Made by a program: the position numbers and the translations under genes
Source of the DNA: Faucicola sp902506215
GTDB taxonomy: Bacteria > Pseudomonadota > Gammaproteobacteria > Pseudomonadales > Moraxellaceae
Reading direction: 5' to 3'
Assembly (NCBI GenBank): GCA_016888885.1
Contig: CP069437.1
Coordinates: forward strand, 62,001 to 126,000
Length of the DNA: 64,000 bases
In this document: piece by piece, positions 7,365 to 16,657 of the stretch
Layout of the letters: each line of letters opens with the position of its first letter
Position numbering within the stretch: position 1 is the stretch's first letter
The notes under the pieces: model-generated
Databases searched by the model: none
What the model saw: only the letters and a program-made list of their open reading frames with translations
What the model was told of the DNA's origin: nothing

Positions 7365-8690
7365 TTATTCAAATACCACGTCTGCGCCATCGGCTATTGT
7401 GCCATACAGACTTAGCGCATCCCAATTGGTCAAACGCACACAACCGTGTGATTTTTGCGCGCTGATTAACTCAGGCTCAGGCGAGCCATGAATACCATAA
7501 CTCCGTTTTGATAACCCAATCCAAGCGCGCCCCACAGGGTTGTTGGGTCCTGGTGGTAGCCACTTTTCTTTGGAAGAAAAATCAGTATTATAGGTGGGGT
7601 TTAATACCCGATTTTTAACTTTTAAACTGCCAGACGGTGAGGGGGTGTAGTTCGAACCCACGGTTGTCGGATAGCTTGCAACGAGCTCACCACTAGCAGC
7701 ATAGGCGTACAAGATGTTTTTCTTTTTATCGCTTATAACCTTGGTCACTTCCGTCATATTGGGCTGATAAGGATTGTAAACGGTGATAACGTTACCTGCT
7801 TTGAGTGGCGTGGTGGGGTTTAATCGACTTACCAGTTTTTGGCTCATATGAAATTTTTCAGCTACCGCTTCACGCGCTGACTTGTATTGCATGTCTTTGG
7901 GCGCTTTGGTAATCACCAAATCATCGCGCGTTAGCTGATAATTGATAAAAATCGGCTGCTTATTTAACGTCTCGTTGCTGGTTAACGCCGCCCAAGTGGC
8001 TTCATCCATCGTGGTGGTTACGGGCAGATTGTGTTTTTGCTGAAAAATCTGCATCGCTTTGATGGTATTTTTATTCATTGACCCTGTCAGCGCACCCACA
8101 CTATGCCCATGCCAGTTAAGCAGTGCTTGGGTCTTAAATACCAGCAGTTCATCAGGCTTAATGAACACTTGTTTTGATGGTAACGCGTCTTTGTTAGCCA
8201 CGGATGATGGATTATTATTAGTAGATTGTTTGAGCGCAGCATAGTCAATAGTTGATTGAAAACCCGTCACAGAGGGGGTCGCTGAAGCAGATGCGGTTGA
8301 TGCGGCTTGTGACGCCGCCACCGCAGAGGCAGGCATAGCTGGCAAATCAATAGCGCCTGTGGGTGACCAACTCACTTGGTTTACTTGCTGGGCAACCATC
8401 GGTAAATTATCAGTGGTGTAGGCAATCTCTGGCAAGGCTTGTTTCAGTCGTTGCTGCACCAAGCTTGCGCCAACAAACTGTTGACTGACATTGGCTTTTA
8501 ACGTTGGGGCAGGCGAAGAGGCAGTAACACTTGCGGTTGTGCTGGCTGCAGTACTCGCTGTAGTACTTGCTGTCGCAACTGTGGGTACATCCATCGCTTG
8601 ATTGGGTGACTGTTGACAGGCAGATAAACTGATAGCAAGCAATAGGCTTGTAAAGCAAGGTAATATTTTATGATAAGAAGACATAGTCAT
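7365..8690 (-). CDS. L,D-transpeptidase lipoprotein (YkuD domain)
   Basis: This enzyme is expected to make 3-3 cross-links in peptidoglycan or attach proteins to it, in the periplasm. The 441 residues begin with a lipoprotein signal (LLLAISLSAC, lipidated Cys about residue 25), then a Thr/Ala/Ser-rich linker to about 65. A peptidoglycan-binding helical domain follows (about 185-240, LLNWHGHSVGALTGSMNKNT), then a LysM-like segment (about 270-310). The C-terminal YkuD domain has the catalytic HGSPEPE...SHGCVRLTNWDA. A second gene of the same architecture lies at 26951-28354 but has an ordinary signal peptide. The two are probably ancient paralogues with different anchoring. Confidence 0.9.
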   Translation of the reverse strand: MTMSSYHKILPCFTSLLLAISLSACQQSPNQAMDVPTVATASTTASTAASTTASVTASSPAPTLKANVSQQFVGASLVQQRLKQALPEIAYTTDNLPMVAQQVNQVSWSPTGAIDLPAMPASAVAASQAASTASASATPSVTGFQSTIDYAALKQSTNNNPSSVANKDALPSKQVFIKPDELLVFKTQALLNWHGHSVGALTGSMNKNTIKAMQIFQQKHNLPVTTTMDEATWAALTSNETLNKQPIFINYQLTRDDLVITKAPKDMQYKSAREAVAEKFHMSQKLVSRLNPTTPLKAGNVITVYNPYQPNMTEVTKVISDKKKNILYAYAASGELVASYPTTVGSNYTPSPSGSLKVKNRVLNPTYNTDFSSKEKWLPPGPNNPVGRAWIGLSKRSYGIHGSPEPELISAQKSHGCVRLTNWDALSLYGTIADGADVVFE

Positions 8691-8833
8691 TGAATTTTAA
8701 GAAAAATTTAGCAAGTGAGGATGGAAGGTCATCGAAGTTTTAGAGAAACGATAATGGCATACTATAGCAAAACCCAGTTGAAGATAAGCAGGATTTTACA
8801 AATTTTTCAAAAAAATGTTGGCAAAAATGCTAT

Positions 8834-8869
8834 AAAAAAAGGCAGGTTAGACGGGCTAACACTACCTTT
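8834..8869 (-). terminator. Probable leuB terminator
   Basis: On the minus strand an imperfect stem (AAGG..GTTAG with CTAAC..CCTT) is followed by TTTTTTTATA. It lies about 30 nt after the leuB stop. Confidence 0.6.
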
Positions 8870-8900
8870 AACGCAGGATAAAAATTAGGGTAATCAAAGA

Positions 8901-9971
8901 TTATAAGTTAGCGATAACTGCATCACCCATGGCTGAGCAAGAAACCAGCGTGGTGCCTTGTTCAAAGATATCGCCTGTGCGTAACCCTTGCTGCAATACT
9001 TTTTGCACTGCTTGCTCAACTTGCGTGGCACGGGCTTCATCATTGAGGCTATAACGTAACAGCATCGCCAATGACAAAATGGTTGCCAATGGGTTGGCTT
9101 TATTTTGACCTGCGATATCAGGGGCAGAACCATGCGATGGTTCATATAGCCCTTTGCCTGTGTCATTTAAGCTCGCGGATGGTAGCATACCAATAGAACC
9201 AGTCAGCATCGAGGCTTGATCTGACAAAATATCGCCAAAAATATTGCCTGTGGCAATCACATCAAACTGTTTTGGGGCTTTGACCAGCTGCATCGCTGCA
9301 TTGTCGACATACATGTGAGTCAATTCAACATCTGGGTATTGGGCAGCGACTTCAGTGAAAATCTGCTTCCAAAACTCTGTGGTCTCAAGTACGTTGGCTT
9401 TATCAACTGAGCAGAGTTTTTTACCGCGTTTTTGCGCCGCTTCAAAGGCGACTTTGGCGATACGGCGAATTTCTGATTCGCTGTATTTCATGGTGTTGTA
9501 GCCTTCTTTCTCACCGTTTTCAAGCGTGCGAATACCGCGTGGTTCACCAAAATAAATATCACCGGTGAGCTCACGGACAATCAAAATATCTAACCCAGAT
9601 ACCACTTCAGGTTTTAAAGTTGAGGCATTGGCAAGCTCTGGGTAAAGAATGGCTGGGCGAAGATTGGCAAATAGATTTAAGTCTTTACGAATCGCCAGTA
9701 ATCCACGCTCTGGGCGCACTGAGCGTTCAAGGTTGTCATACTGTGGGCCGCCTACAGCGCCGAGCAATACCGCATCAGCCTTGCGGCACAGGGTTTGAGT
9801 AGCTTCTGGATAGGGTGAGCCATGCGCATCATACGCTGAGCCACCTAACAGCCCATACTCATAGCGAGCGTCTAATCCTTGCTCGATTAATTTGTCCAAT
9901 ACTTTGACAGCTTGTCCAATGATTTCAGGACCAATACCATCACCTTGTAATACGGCGATTTGTTTTGTCAT
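8901..9971 (-). CDS. leuB: 3-isopropylmalate dehydrogenase
   Basis: LeuB oxidises and decarboxylates 3-isopropylmalate to 2-oxoisocaproate with NAD+ and Mg2+/Mn2+, the third step of leucine synthesis. The 356 residues match the family length. Visible motifs are GDGIGPEI at the N-terminus, RELTGDIYFGEPRG (substrate loop), the metal-binding NIFGDILSDQASML and the NAD-binding GSAPDIAGQNKANPLATILS. It is co-directional with leuD and leuC upstream but separated from them by a lipoprotein gene and spacers, so it may have its own promoter. Confidence 0.97.
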   Translation of the reverse strand: MTKQIAVLQGDGIGPEIIGQAVKVLDKLIEQGLDARYEYGLLGGSAYDAHGSPYPEATQTLCRKADAVLLGAVGGPQYDNLERSVRPERGLLAIRKDLNLFANLRPAILYPELANASTLKPEVVSGLDILIVRELTGDIYFGEPRGIRTLENGEKEGYNTMKYSESEIRRIAKVAFEAAQKRGKKLCSVDKANVLETTEFWKQIFTEVAAQYPDVELTHMYVDNAAMQLVKAPKQFDVIATGNIFGDILSDQASMLTGSIGMLPSASLNDTGKGLYEPSHGSAPDIAGQNKANPLATILSLAMLLRYSLNDEARATQVEQAVQKVLQQGLRTGDIFEQGTTLVSCSAMGDAVIANL

Positions 9972-10114
9972 GTTACTTCCTTCACGTTAATCCACAACTT
10001 TTTGCTGACAAAGCAGCTTTTAAAATTTTGTTAGTTTCTAAAAAATAATTGAATCAGGCGTTATTGAATGGCGCTTTTTTGAGAGGCGCTTTTGCGTGAG
10101 GCTTTAAGGTGCAT

Positions 10115-10759
10115 CTATAAAGCCACTTTTACAAATTCATTCGATAAAGCGCCTTGCTGATTGGGTTTTTTACACCATTGATTGGTAAGTTTGGCATTTT
10201 CATACAAATCAATACACAGGGGCGTTGGGGCAGACTGCGCTAGCAAACTATAATCGGTCTTTTGAATTTGGCGGTAGGCTTTGAGCTCATAGCGTTTACC
10301 GCTTTCAAAACGATGAATAAAACTAAAACTTTCAACCGTCGTCAAATCCTCATCCAAATAAAAACGGGTGGCAACCACGTGCTGACCACTGGGAAAACTT
10401 ACCAAGTAATTTGGTATAGTAGACTTGCTCTGCGGCTTACTCATCAAAGGTGTGACGGTCACTGGACTGGTCACTGAGCTATGGTTGCCAAGTGTAGCGC
10501 TCGGGGTGTGAGTCGATTGATTGATAACTGACAACGTGCCAATACGATTGATTTCACAGGCATAAATACCGGTACATTTTAGTGTGCTTTTGCCTGCAGC
10601 AATCGGTTGCGGCGCTGTTACCACTGAGGGTTTGGCGCGTGTGCTTGGCTGATTTGTCATTGATTGACAGCCAGATAGCGCCACTGCCGAACAAATCGCA
10701 ATGGCTATACCTACAACAGGCAAACAGTCAAGGCGAAAAAAGCGCTTCGTAAATATCAT
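10115..10759 (-). CDS. Hypothetical lipoprotein between leuD and leuB
   Basis: The 214-residue product has a basic N-terminus, a hydrophobic core and a lipobox (VALSGCQS), so it is probably lipidated and held in the inner or outer membrane. No catalytic motif is recognised. Two Cys-containing stretches (CTGIYACEINRIGTL and LCIDLYENAKLTNQWCKK) could form disulfides in the periplasm. Gene sequence and codon use look normal for the genome. It starts at ATG 10759 behind GAGGGAA. It lies inside the leucine cluster in the same direction, but nothing in the sequence links it to leucine synthesis. Confidence 0.8.
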   Translation of the reverse strand: MIFTKRFFRLDCLPVVGIAIAICSAVALSGCQSMTNQPSTRAKPSVVTAPQPIAAGKSTLKCTGIYACEINRIGTLSVINQSTHTPSATLGNHSSVTSPVTVTPLMSKPQSKSTIPNYLVSFPSGQHVVATRFYLDEDLTTVESFSFIHRFESGKRYELKAYRQIQKTDYSLLAQSAPTPLCIDLYENAKLTNQWCKKPNQQGALSNEFVKVAL

Positions 10760-11029
10760 GGTCGTTATTCCCTCAAATCAAAAAAAGCAATTAAAATATT
10801 GCAGTAACAGGGTTGTCACAGTTAGACGATGATAATCATGGCGGATGATGCCATGATTTAAACACAGTCCTAGGCACGCTAAAATGTGACTAACATAACC
10901 AATATCCCAACCTTTGTCAAAAAATGCCTTTTTTATACGCGGCTTATACGCAGGTTGGGATAGATGATGAATAAACCATCAATGATGAAACACTCCTGAC
11001 ATTGTACATTTACCTAACCAAGCAGCACT
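10760..11029. other. 270-bp spacer between leuD and the lipoprotein gene
   Basis: No gene is seen. The segment holds a short dyad (ATCATGGC/GCCATGAT, 10836-10857) that could be an operator or weak terminator. It presumably also contains the promoter for the lipoprotein gene. Confidence 0.4.
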
Positions 11030-11680
11030 TTAAGCCGCCCCTGTGCCAAATACCCAAGGGCGTGATTGTTTGGCGTTCTCTTCATACGCTTTGATGCTAT
11101 CAGCTTGCTGTAATGTCAGACCAATATCGTCTAAACCGTTGAGCAGACAGTGCTTACGAAATTCATCGACGTCAAACGCATAGCTTTTACCTGAGGGGGA
11201 AATCACTTGCTGCTTTTCTAAATCCACGGTTAATTGATAGCCATCTTGGGCAAAACATTCGGCAAACAATTCACTGACCGCATCTTCGCTTAAAATCACT
11301 GGCAACATACCATTTTTAAAGCAGTTGTTGTAGAAAATATCGGCAAAACTTGGCGCAATCACCGTTCGAAAACCGTATTCTTCGAGCGCCCAAGGGGCAT
11401 GCTCACGGCTTGAACCACAACCAAAGTTTTTACGCGCAAGCAAAATGTTAGCACCTTGATAACGGGGCTGATTCAAAATAAAATCAGGGTTAATGGGGCG
11501 TTTGCTATTGTCTTGACCGGGATAGCCTTCGTCCAAATAACGCCATTCATCAAATAAATTGGCACCAAACCCCGTGCGTTTGATAGATTTCAAAAATTGT
11601 TTTGGAATGATTTGGTCAGTGTCCACGTTTGAGCGGTCTAGTGGGCAGACAATGCCTTGCTCAAGGGTATATTTTTTCAT
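11030..11680 (-). CDS. leuD: 3-isopropylmalate dehydratase, small subunit
   Basis: LeuD pairs with LeuC to isomerise 2-isopropylmalate to 3-isopropylmalate. The 216-residue swivel-domain protein shows LDRSNVDTDQIIPKQFLKS near the start and the family signature RKNFGCGSSREHAPWAL in the middle. The gene starts 9 nt after the leuC stop, and its AAGG ribosome-binding site overlaps the leuC TAA, so the two subunits are translationally coupled. Length is normal. Confidence 0.97.
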   Translation of the reverse strand: MKKYTLEQGIVCPLDRSNVDTDQIIPKQFLKSIKRTGFGANLFDEWRYLDEGYPGQDNSKRPINPDFILNQPRYQGANILLARKNFGCGSSREHAPWALEEYGFRTVIAPSFADIFYNNCFKNGMLPVILSEDAVSELFAECFAQDGYQLTVDLEKQQVISPSGKSYAFDVDEFRKHCLLNGLDDIGLTLQQADSIKAYEENAKQSRPWVFGTGAA

Positions 11681-11689
11681 AGTTCTACC

Positions 11690-13108
11690 TTAATAATTTC
11701 TCACGTCAACAAAATGACCGGCTAATGCCGCGGCAGCTGCCATCGCAGGGCTGACCAAATGGGTGCGTCCGCCATTGCCTTGACGGCCTTCAAAGTTACG
11801 ATTGGAGGTACTGGCGCAATGTTCTTTTGGCTGCAATTTATCCGCGTTCATGGCGAGGCACATCGAGCAGCCTGGCTCTCGCCATTCAAAACCCGCTGCG
11901 GTAAAGATTTTATCTAGTCCTTCGCTTTCTGCCTGTTGTTTAACCAACCCAGAACCGGCCACCACAATCGCTTCTTTGACGCTATCTGCGACTCTACGAC
12001 CTTTGATAACCGCCGCTGCCGCGCGGATATCTTCAATACGCGAGTTGGTACAAGAGCCGATAAACACCCGATCGACTTTGATGTCAGTGACCGGTTGACC
12101 TGGGGTCAAACCCATATACTCATAGGCGCGTGTCCAAGCCTCTTTTTGGACGTCATCTTTTGCGGCATCTAGGGTAGGGACGTGTGCGCTGATATCCACC
12201 ACCATCTCAGGGGAGGTGCCCCAAGATACTTGGGGTGCGATGTCCGCGCCTGCCATTTCAATGACGGTATCAAACACGGCATCGGCATCTGAATGTAGGG
12301 TTTGCCAGTAAGCCACGGCTTTATCCCACATTTCACCGGTAGGCGCATAGGGACGACCTTTGACGTATTCAATGGTGGTGTCATCAACGGCCACCATACC
12401 AACGCGTGCGCCGGCTTCAATCGCCATATTACACACGGTCATACGTCCTTCCATGCTCATGTCACGGAACACATCGCCTGCAAATTCAATGGCGTAGCCT
12501 GTCCCGCCCGCGGTGCCGATTTTTGCAATAATCGCTAGTACCACGTCTTTTGGGGTGACACCTTCACCCAATTTACCATCGACTTTGATAAGCATATTTT
12601 TCATCTTGGTTTGCACGAGACACTGCGTTGCCAATACATGCTCAACTTCACTGGTACCGATGCCGTGGGCAAGACAGCCTAACGCACCATGGGTTGCGGT
12701 ATGTGAGTCGCCACACACCACGGTCATCCCAGGTAACACTAAACCTTGTTCTGGACCTACCACATGCACAATGCCTTGGCGCACGTCATTGATGGTAAAT
12801 TCAGTGATGTTAAATTTGGCACAGTTTTCATCGAGTGTAGCCACTTGCAAGCGAGAGACGTCATCTTTAATACCTGCCACCCCTTCTTTACGTTCGCTCG
12901 CCACTGTCGGGACATTATGGTCAGGGGTGGCGACGTTTGCTGACAAACGCCAAGGGTCACGATTTGCCAATGACAAGCCTTCAAATGCTTGTGGGCTCGT
13001 GACTTCGTGTAATAAATGACGGTCGATATAGATAAGACTAGAACCGTCGTCTCGTTGATTGACTAAGTGGTCTTGCCAAAGTTTATCATAAAGCGTTTGC
13101 GCTGCCAT
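11690..13108 (-). CDS. leuC: 3-isopropylmalate dehydratase, large subunit
   Basis: LeuC is the aconitase-type subunit that holds a [4Fe-4S] cluster and catalyses the second step of leucine synthesis with LeuD. The 472 residues carry VCGDSHTATHGALG and the cluster cysteines in FIGSCTNSRIEDI and REPGCSMCLAMN. Length is as expected for the bacterial family. It heads the leuC-leuD pair and is divergent from a LysR-type regulator gene across a 247-bp AT-rich region, the usual layout for LysR control of a target operon. Confidence 0.97.
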   Translation of the reverse strand: MAAQTLYDKLWQDHLVNQRDDGSSLIYIDRHLLHEVTSPQAFEGLSLANRDPWRLSANVATPDHNVPTVASERKEGVAGIKDDVSRLQVATLDENCAKFNITEFTINDVRQGIVHVVGPEQGLVLPGMTVVCGDSHTATHGALGCLAHGIGTSEVEHVLATQCLVQTKMKNMLIKVDGKLGEGVTPKDVVLAIIAKIGTAGGTGYAIEFAGDVFRDMSMEGRMTVCNMAIEAGARVGMVAVDDTTIEYVKGRPYAPTGEMWDKAVAYWQTLHSDADAVFDTVIEMAGADIAPQVSWGTSPEMVVDISAHVPTLDAAKDDVQKEAWTRAYEYMGLTPGQPVTDIKVDRVFIGSCTNSRIEDIRAAAAVIKGRRVADSVKEAIVVAGSGLVKQQAESEGLDKIFTAAGFEWREPGCSMCLAMNADKLQPKEHCASTSNRNFEGRQGNGGRTHLVSPAMAAAAALAGHFVDVRNY

Positions 13109-13355
13109 GACACATATCCTATGGTTTTTTTATAAAAGGGCGTAGTAATTGGGTAAACAATAACGCCATTATAACAAAGAAAAATGATAATTTTAATTGA
13201 TGATTTTTATATTTTATAAAAATTTTAGGAATGTATTGAGCGATTAAATAAATTGTATTTGTGGATACGTTGTCTTATAATCTTATTTAATGTATTTTTT
13301 AAAGAATGAAACTTTTATTTATATCAAATGGTAGGGTTTTAGTTTTGGGGGAAAG
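13109..13355. promoter_or_regulatory. Divergent control region of leuC and the LysR-type gene
   Basis: This 247-bp AT-rich stretch separates leuC (minus) from the regulator gene (plus). It must hold both promoters and probably the regulator's binding sites. Several T-N11-A patterns exist, but none stands out enough to name. Confidence 0.5.
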
Positions 13356-14246
13356 ATGAATACCACAAATTTAAATACTTTTTTAGCGGTTATGCAAACA
13401 GGTAGTATCTCGCAGGCGGCTGATAAACTATTTATTACACAGCCTGCAGTAAGTAAGCGTATCAAAAACTTAGAAGACGAATTTGATGTCACCCTTTTTG
13501 ATACCGTGGGTCGTGGTATTATCCCAACCCAAGCGGCACATGACTTGATACCCCATGCCAAACGCTGGCTAGATGATTACGATAATCTAAAAATTAATCT
13601 TAAAAACCGCCAGCAAACGGTGTCAGGCAAACTGATTATCGGCACCAGTCATCATATTGGCTTACATCATTTGCCAGCGGTTCTCAAACAATTTATCCAA
13701 AGCTATCCTGCGGTACAGCTTGAAGTGCATTTTGTCGATTCCGAGCAAGCGCATAAAGCAGTCCTTGATGGCGACTTGTCATTGGCTTTTTTAACGCTAC
13801 CTCCTGTGTATGATAAACGTCTAAATTATCATATGCTATGGTCAGATCCGCTGCATTTTGTGACCGGCATTTTATCGCCGCTGGCGCATAAAATGAACGT
13901 GACGCTTGAGCAATTGGCAAATTATCCAGCGATTTTACCCGCCGCCAATACCTTTACCAGCCAAATCACTTTAGCTGAATTTGCCAAATATAACTTAAAA
14001 CCGTATGCCACGATGAGCACCAATCCGCTAGAATCGATTCGTATGTTGGTATCGGTTGGGCTAGGCTGGTCGGTGTTACCGCAGACGTTAGTCAATCAAG
14101 ATTTACAGCCGATTAATATGGATACACCCGTTGAGCTGCAACGCTATTTGGGGTTGGTCACCAACCCCAATATCACGGTATCTGCAAGCATGGCAGCCTT
14201 GCTTGACATGTTGGGATTAGAGGTGGATGGTAAACATCGCGATTAA
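13356..14246 (+). CDS. LysR-family transcriptional regulator
   Basis: This is a 296-residue LysR-type protein. The N-terminal winged helix-turn-helix (about 1-60) reads LNTFLAVMQTGSISQAADKL followed by QPAVSKRIKNLE. The rest is a periplasmic-binding-like effector domain (about 90-290). It is divergent from leuC, and I infer that it controls the leucine genes. The effector could be a leucine pathway intermediate, but no ligand residues can be read from the sequence. ATG 13356 follows a GGGGGAAAG ribosome-binding site. Confidence 0.9.
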   Translation: MNTTNLNTFLAVMQTGSISQAADKLFITQPAVSKRIKNLEDEFDVTLFDTVGRGIIPTQAAHDLIPHAKRWLDDYDNLKINLKNRQQTVSGKLIIGTSHHIGLHHLPAVLKQFIQSYPAVQLEVHFVDSEQAHKAVLDGDLSLAFLTLPPVYDKRLNYHMLWSDPLHFVTGILSPLAHKMNVTLEQLANYPAILPAANTFTSQITLAEFAKYNLKPYATMSTNPLESIRMLVSVGLGWSVLPQTLVNQDLQPINMDTPVELQRYLGLVTNPNITVSASMAALLDMLGLEVDGKHRD

Positions 14247-14257
14247 TGGATCGACAT

Positions 14258-14289
14258 AAAAAAGCCTATCGACGTGATAGGCTTTTTTT
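14258..14289. terminator. Bidirectional terminator between the LysR gene and the FadL-type gene
   Basis: AAGCCTATC and GATAGGCTT form a 9-bp stem with A and T tracts on both sides. It lies between converging genes. Confidence 0.9.
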
Positions 14290-14296
14290 ATGAGAC

Positions 14297-15673
14297 TTAC
14301 TTCTTCTGATAAGTTAAACGCAGCCCGTAAATCCAAGCATCGTTGTTTTGGAAATCACCCACTAAGTCGCCATTGGGGATTTTTGATTTGGCATCGCCAA
14401 ACATCAAGTATTTCACGCCTGCCGACACGGCGACTTCGGGTGTAACATTGTACTTGGCGCCTAGACCTACATTCCAATGACCTTCGACAGGTCCTAAGGT
14501 GGTGATGGGACCACCCGCGCCGCTATCCCAACCCACTGAGCCTGATACCGCCCATTGGTTATTTAATTTTTTACCCAAGCCCACTTCTGCTGCCCAGCCA
14601 TCATCTGAGTAATCAATCAAGTTTAAACCATTGGGATATAGGGGTTTAAAATCCGCACCCACGGCTTTTTTGGTCGTTGCATTATACAGAGGTGGTTTGA
14701 TTGAAAAATCACTCCAAGGTACCCAGCGCAGTTTTGCGGTCAATAGCGTGGTTGGGTTTAGACCTGTTTGAAAGTCAACATTCACGGATTTTGGGGTAGT
14801 GATGGTCATGTCATTAGTACCTGAATCGCCAGTTGCAGGCATGTATTCATAAGCTACGGTGTCATGATCAATTTCAGAGCGATAAGTTAATGCCGCTTTA
14901 AGCGCAATCTCAGGTTTGCTATAGGCTAAACCTGCCATCCAACCATAACCATTTGATTGGGCAAAGATACCATCATAACCTTGGGTAGAATTGTAGGCTG
15001 TACCGCGTAAATGCACTTCACCTTCTAATTTTTGTAATACCGGCCCGCCATATACTTGCCAATTATTTTTTTCGCCAAATTTGACACCCAGCAAACCTGT
15101 GAAGTTTTTACTATCAACAGAGACGTTGGTACCTTCGTTGGGGTGCTGAGCGATATTGCTTGCTATATTGTAGGCTGCCCCTGCTTCCCGTTCGGTTTTA
15201 ACCGCGGTATAAGCGAGTATTTGGTTGGCTGGATCTGCTTTTGCAGCATCGGCGGCTTTTGCAGCAGCGGCTTCTGCAGCTTTGGCGGCTAGCGCCGCTT
15301 GTTCTGTATCATTGACAAAGTCGTTATTGCCGGTGAATTCGACATCCGCGCCCCACGGCTGGTCAAAAAACACACCCACACTGACTTTATCGTTGATGTC
15401 TGCTTTTGCCCCATAATTGATAAAATTATAGTTTAGCGCCATGTTGTTAATATCGCGACCTTCTTCATACGTAGTTGGCGAAGGGGTGGTGGCAGCGTTG
15501 TCTTTACCACTAATCGATGGGTCAATGGTGATTCGTTCGATGTAGGCAAAAGTGCCATCTTGCGTAAACCCCCAACTTGGCTGAGTTGAGCGGTCAAGTC
15601 CTGCGGCTTGGGCAGCGCTAGCAAATGAAATGCTGGCAATAGCGAGTGTTAAGGATTGCAATCTTAATGACAT
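14297..15673 (-). CDS. FadL/OmpP1-type outer-membrane transport protein
   Basis: This is a predicted outer-membrane beta-barrel of 458 residues, probably passing long-chain fatty acids or other hydrophobic substrates. A signal peptide is clear, with cleavage after ASAAQA (about residue 23). Alternating strands continue to a C-terminus ending in an aromatic-rich strand (WIYGLRLTYQKK). C-terminal features such as GLGAKYNVTPEVAVSAGVKY and the final short strands match the FadL family. Unusually, residues about 123-150 are an Ala/Lys-rich helix-like insert (15224-15307) in what should be an extracellular loop. The 5' flank holds a 16-bp direct repeat and a palindrome that may control it. Confidence 0.8.
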   Translation of the reverse strand: MSLRLQSLTLAIASISFASAAQAAGLDRSTQPSWGFTQDGTFAYIERITIDPSISGKDNAATTPSPTTYEEGRDINNMALNYNFINYGAKADINDKVSVGVFFDQPWGADVEFTGNNDFVNDTEQAALAAKAAEAAAAKAADAAKADPANQILAYTAVKTEREAGAAYNIASNIAQHPNEGTNVSVDSKNFTGLLGVKFGEKNNWQVYGGPVLQKLEGEVHLRGTAYNSTQGYDGIFAQSNGYGWMAGLAYSKPEIALKAALTYRSEIDHDTVAYEYMPATGDSGTNDMTITTPKSVNVDFQTGLNPTTLLTAKLRWVPWSDFSIKPPLYNATTKKAVGADFKPLYPNGLNLIDYSDDGWAAEVGLGKKLNNQWAVSGSVGWDSGAGGPITTLGPVEGHWNVGLGAKYNVTPEVAVSAGVKYLMFGDAKSKIPNGDLVGDFQNNDAWIYGLRLTYQKK

Positions 15674-15710
15674 GAAATACTCCCTTTTACATGGATATTG
15701 ATAAGGTGCG

Positions 15711-15742
15711 AATTGGAGAGCTTGCTAATTGGAGAGCTTGCT
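15711..15742. repeat. Perfect tandem 16-mer upstream of the FadL-type gene
   Basis: AATTGGAGAGCTTGCT occurs twice without a gap (15711-15726 and 15727-15742), about 38 bp upstream of the gene's ATG. It falls in the likely 5' untranslated region or promoter. Confidence 0.85.
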
Positions 15743-15864
15743 AAAGGTTGCTAAAAGGTATGAAAAACTTAGACAGGATAGTGAGGCCTTCCAATGGACC
15801 CACAAAGAATAGTTAAAAACTTACGCCTTGACAACTTATGGCTTACAAAAATGGCGTCAATTTC

Positions 15865-15879
15865 TGACCTGATAGGTCA
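15865..15879. promoter_or_regulatory. Perfect palindrome TGACCT-GAT-AGGTCA, candidate operator
   Basis: A 6-3-6 inverted repeat lies about 190 bp upstream of the FadL-type start. It has the form of a dimeric regulator site; the regulator is unknown. Confidence 0.35.
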
Positions 15880-15910
15880 CTAATAGCGTATTTACAGTGA
15901 CATAAACATA

Positions 15911-15940
15911 AAAAAACACCGATTAATATAATCGGTGTTT
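15911..15940 (-). terminator. Terminator of the DUF3108 gene
   Basis: AACACCGATT and AATCGGTGTT form a strong stem. On the minus strand a run of T follows. It lies directly after the DUF3108 stop. Confidence 0.88.
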
Positions 15941-15961
15941 GAGTCAAAACATGCCAAAGTA

Positions 15962-16657
15962 TTAATTTACTTTAACCAAATTCATTTCCATTTTTTTACC
16001 ATCATTGTTTTGAACGACTTTAACAGGTAGATAATCAAGTTTTGGGGCTAACCAAAAACTGGTTTGACGGTCTTTATCATCATGCACGCGATCGATACGC
16101 ACCACGTCAAAAGTACCCGCTGGCACGGTAATGCGAGTCATGGCAGATTTTTTGAAGGGCACCGCTTCAACTGTATTGCGGTCTGCCATGTAATAGTTAC
16201 CACGGAATTTGCCTGCTTTTAAATCCTCGCGAATTTGAATTTCTAAACTCAAATCATCATAGGCAGGCTGTGGCAAAGCAATGACTTTGTTTTGACCTTT
16301 ATAATTGGTGACCAGCTGTTTTTTTGCATTATTAAAGTTCAAGGTGGTAGTACGACCCGTCCCCAAAATTTTGTATTGGGTTAACGCGCTCACCGGTAAG
16401 ATAGCGCCATTGGCATTGACAAAATTGGCGGTTTGCTTGGCACTGGCTAATTTACCGACACTTGCATTAACGTTATAAAAATACTGATTGCCAGTTTGGG
16501 TCAATACACGGCTTGCGGTGCCATTGTATTTGCCTTCAATATTAAAATTATAGGTTGCATTAAAAGGGGCAACTGCGGCATTCGCCATAGCGGTGATAGC
16601 CATCGCTGACACGAGTGAAGTACTTACTAGCAGTTTTTTTACTAAAGAATTTTTCAT
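15962..16657 (-). CDS. DUF3108 periplasmic/envelope protein
   Basis: The 231-residue protein has a clear Sec signal peptide (MKNSLVKKLLVSTSLVSAM, cleavage near ANA, residue 27). A beta-rich domain of the DUF3108 type follows, recognisable from FNATYNFNIEGKYNGTASRV, the YDDLSLEIQIREDL stretch and the closing WLAPKLDYLPVKVVQNNDG. Members are envelope proteins of unknown function, sometimes compared with lipid-carrying folds. It is a single gene with its own terminator, and the start at ATG 16657 is fixed by the signal peptide. Confidence 0.85.
   Translation of the reverse strand: MKNSLVKKLLVSTSLVSAMAITAMANAAVAPFNATYNFNIEGKYNGTASRVLTQTGNQYFYNVNASVGKLASAKQTANFVNANGAILPVSALTQYKILGTGRTTTLNFNNAKKQLVTNYKGQNKVIALPQPAYDDLSLEIQIREDLKAGKFRGNYYMADRNTVEAVPFKKSAMTRITVPAGTFDVVRIDRVHDDKDRQTSFWLAPKLDYLPVKVVQNNDGKKMEMNLVKVN

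Noticed and set aside
12513..13019. 168-codon open frame antisense to leuC
   Set aside because: It is a mirror of the leuC coding frame with repetitive Ser/Thr/Cys content, as expected from the codon bias of leuC.
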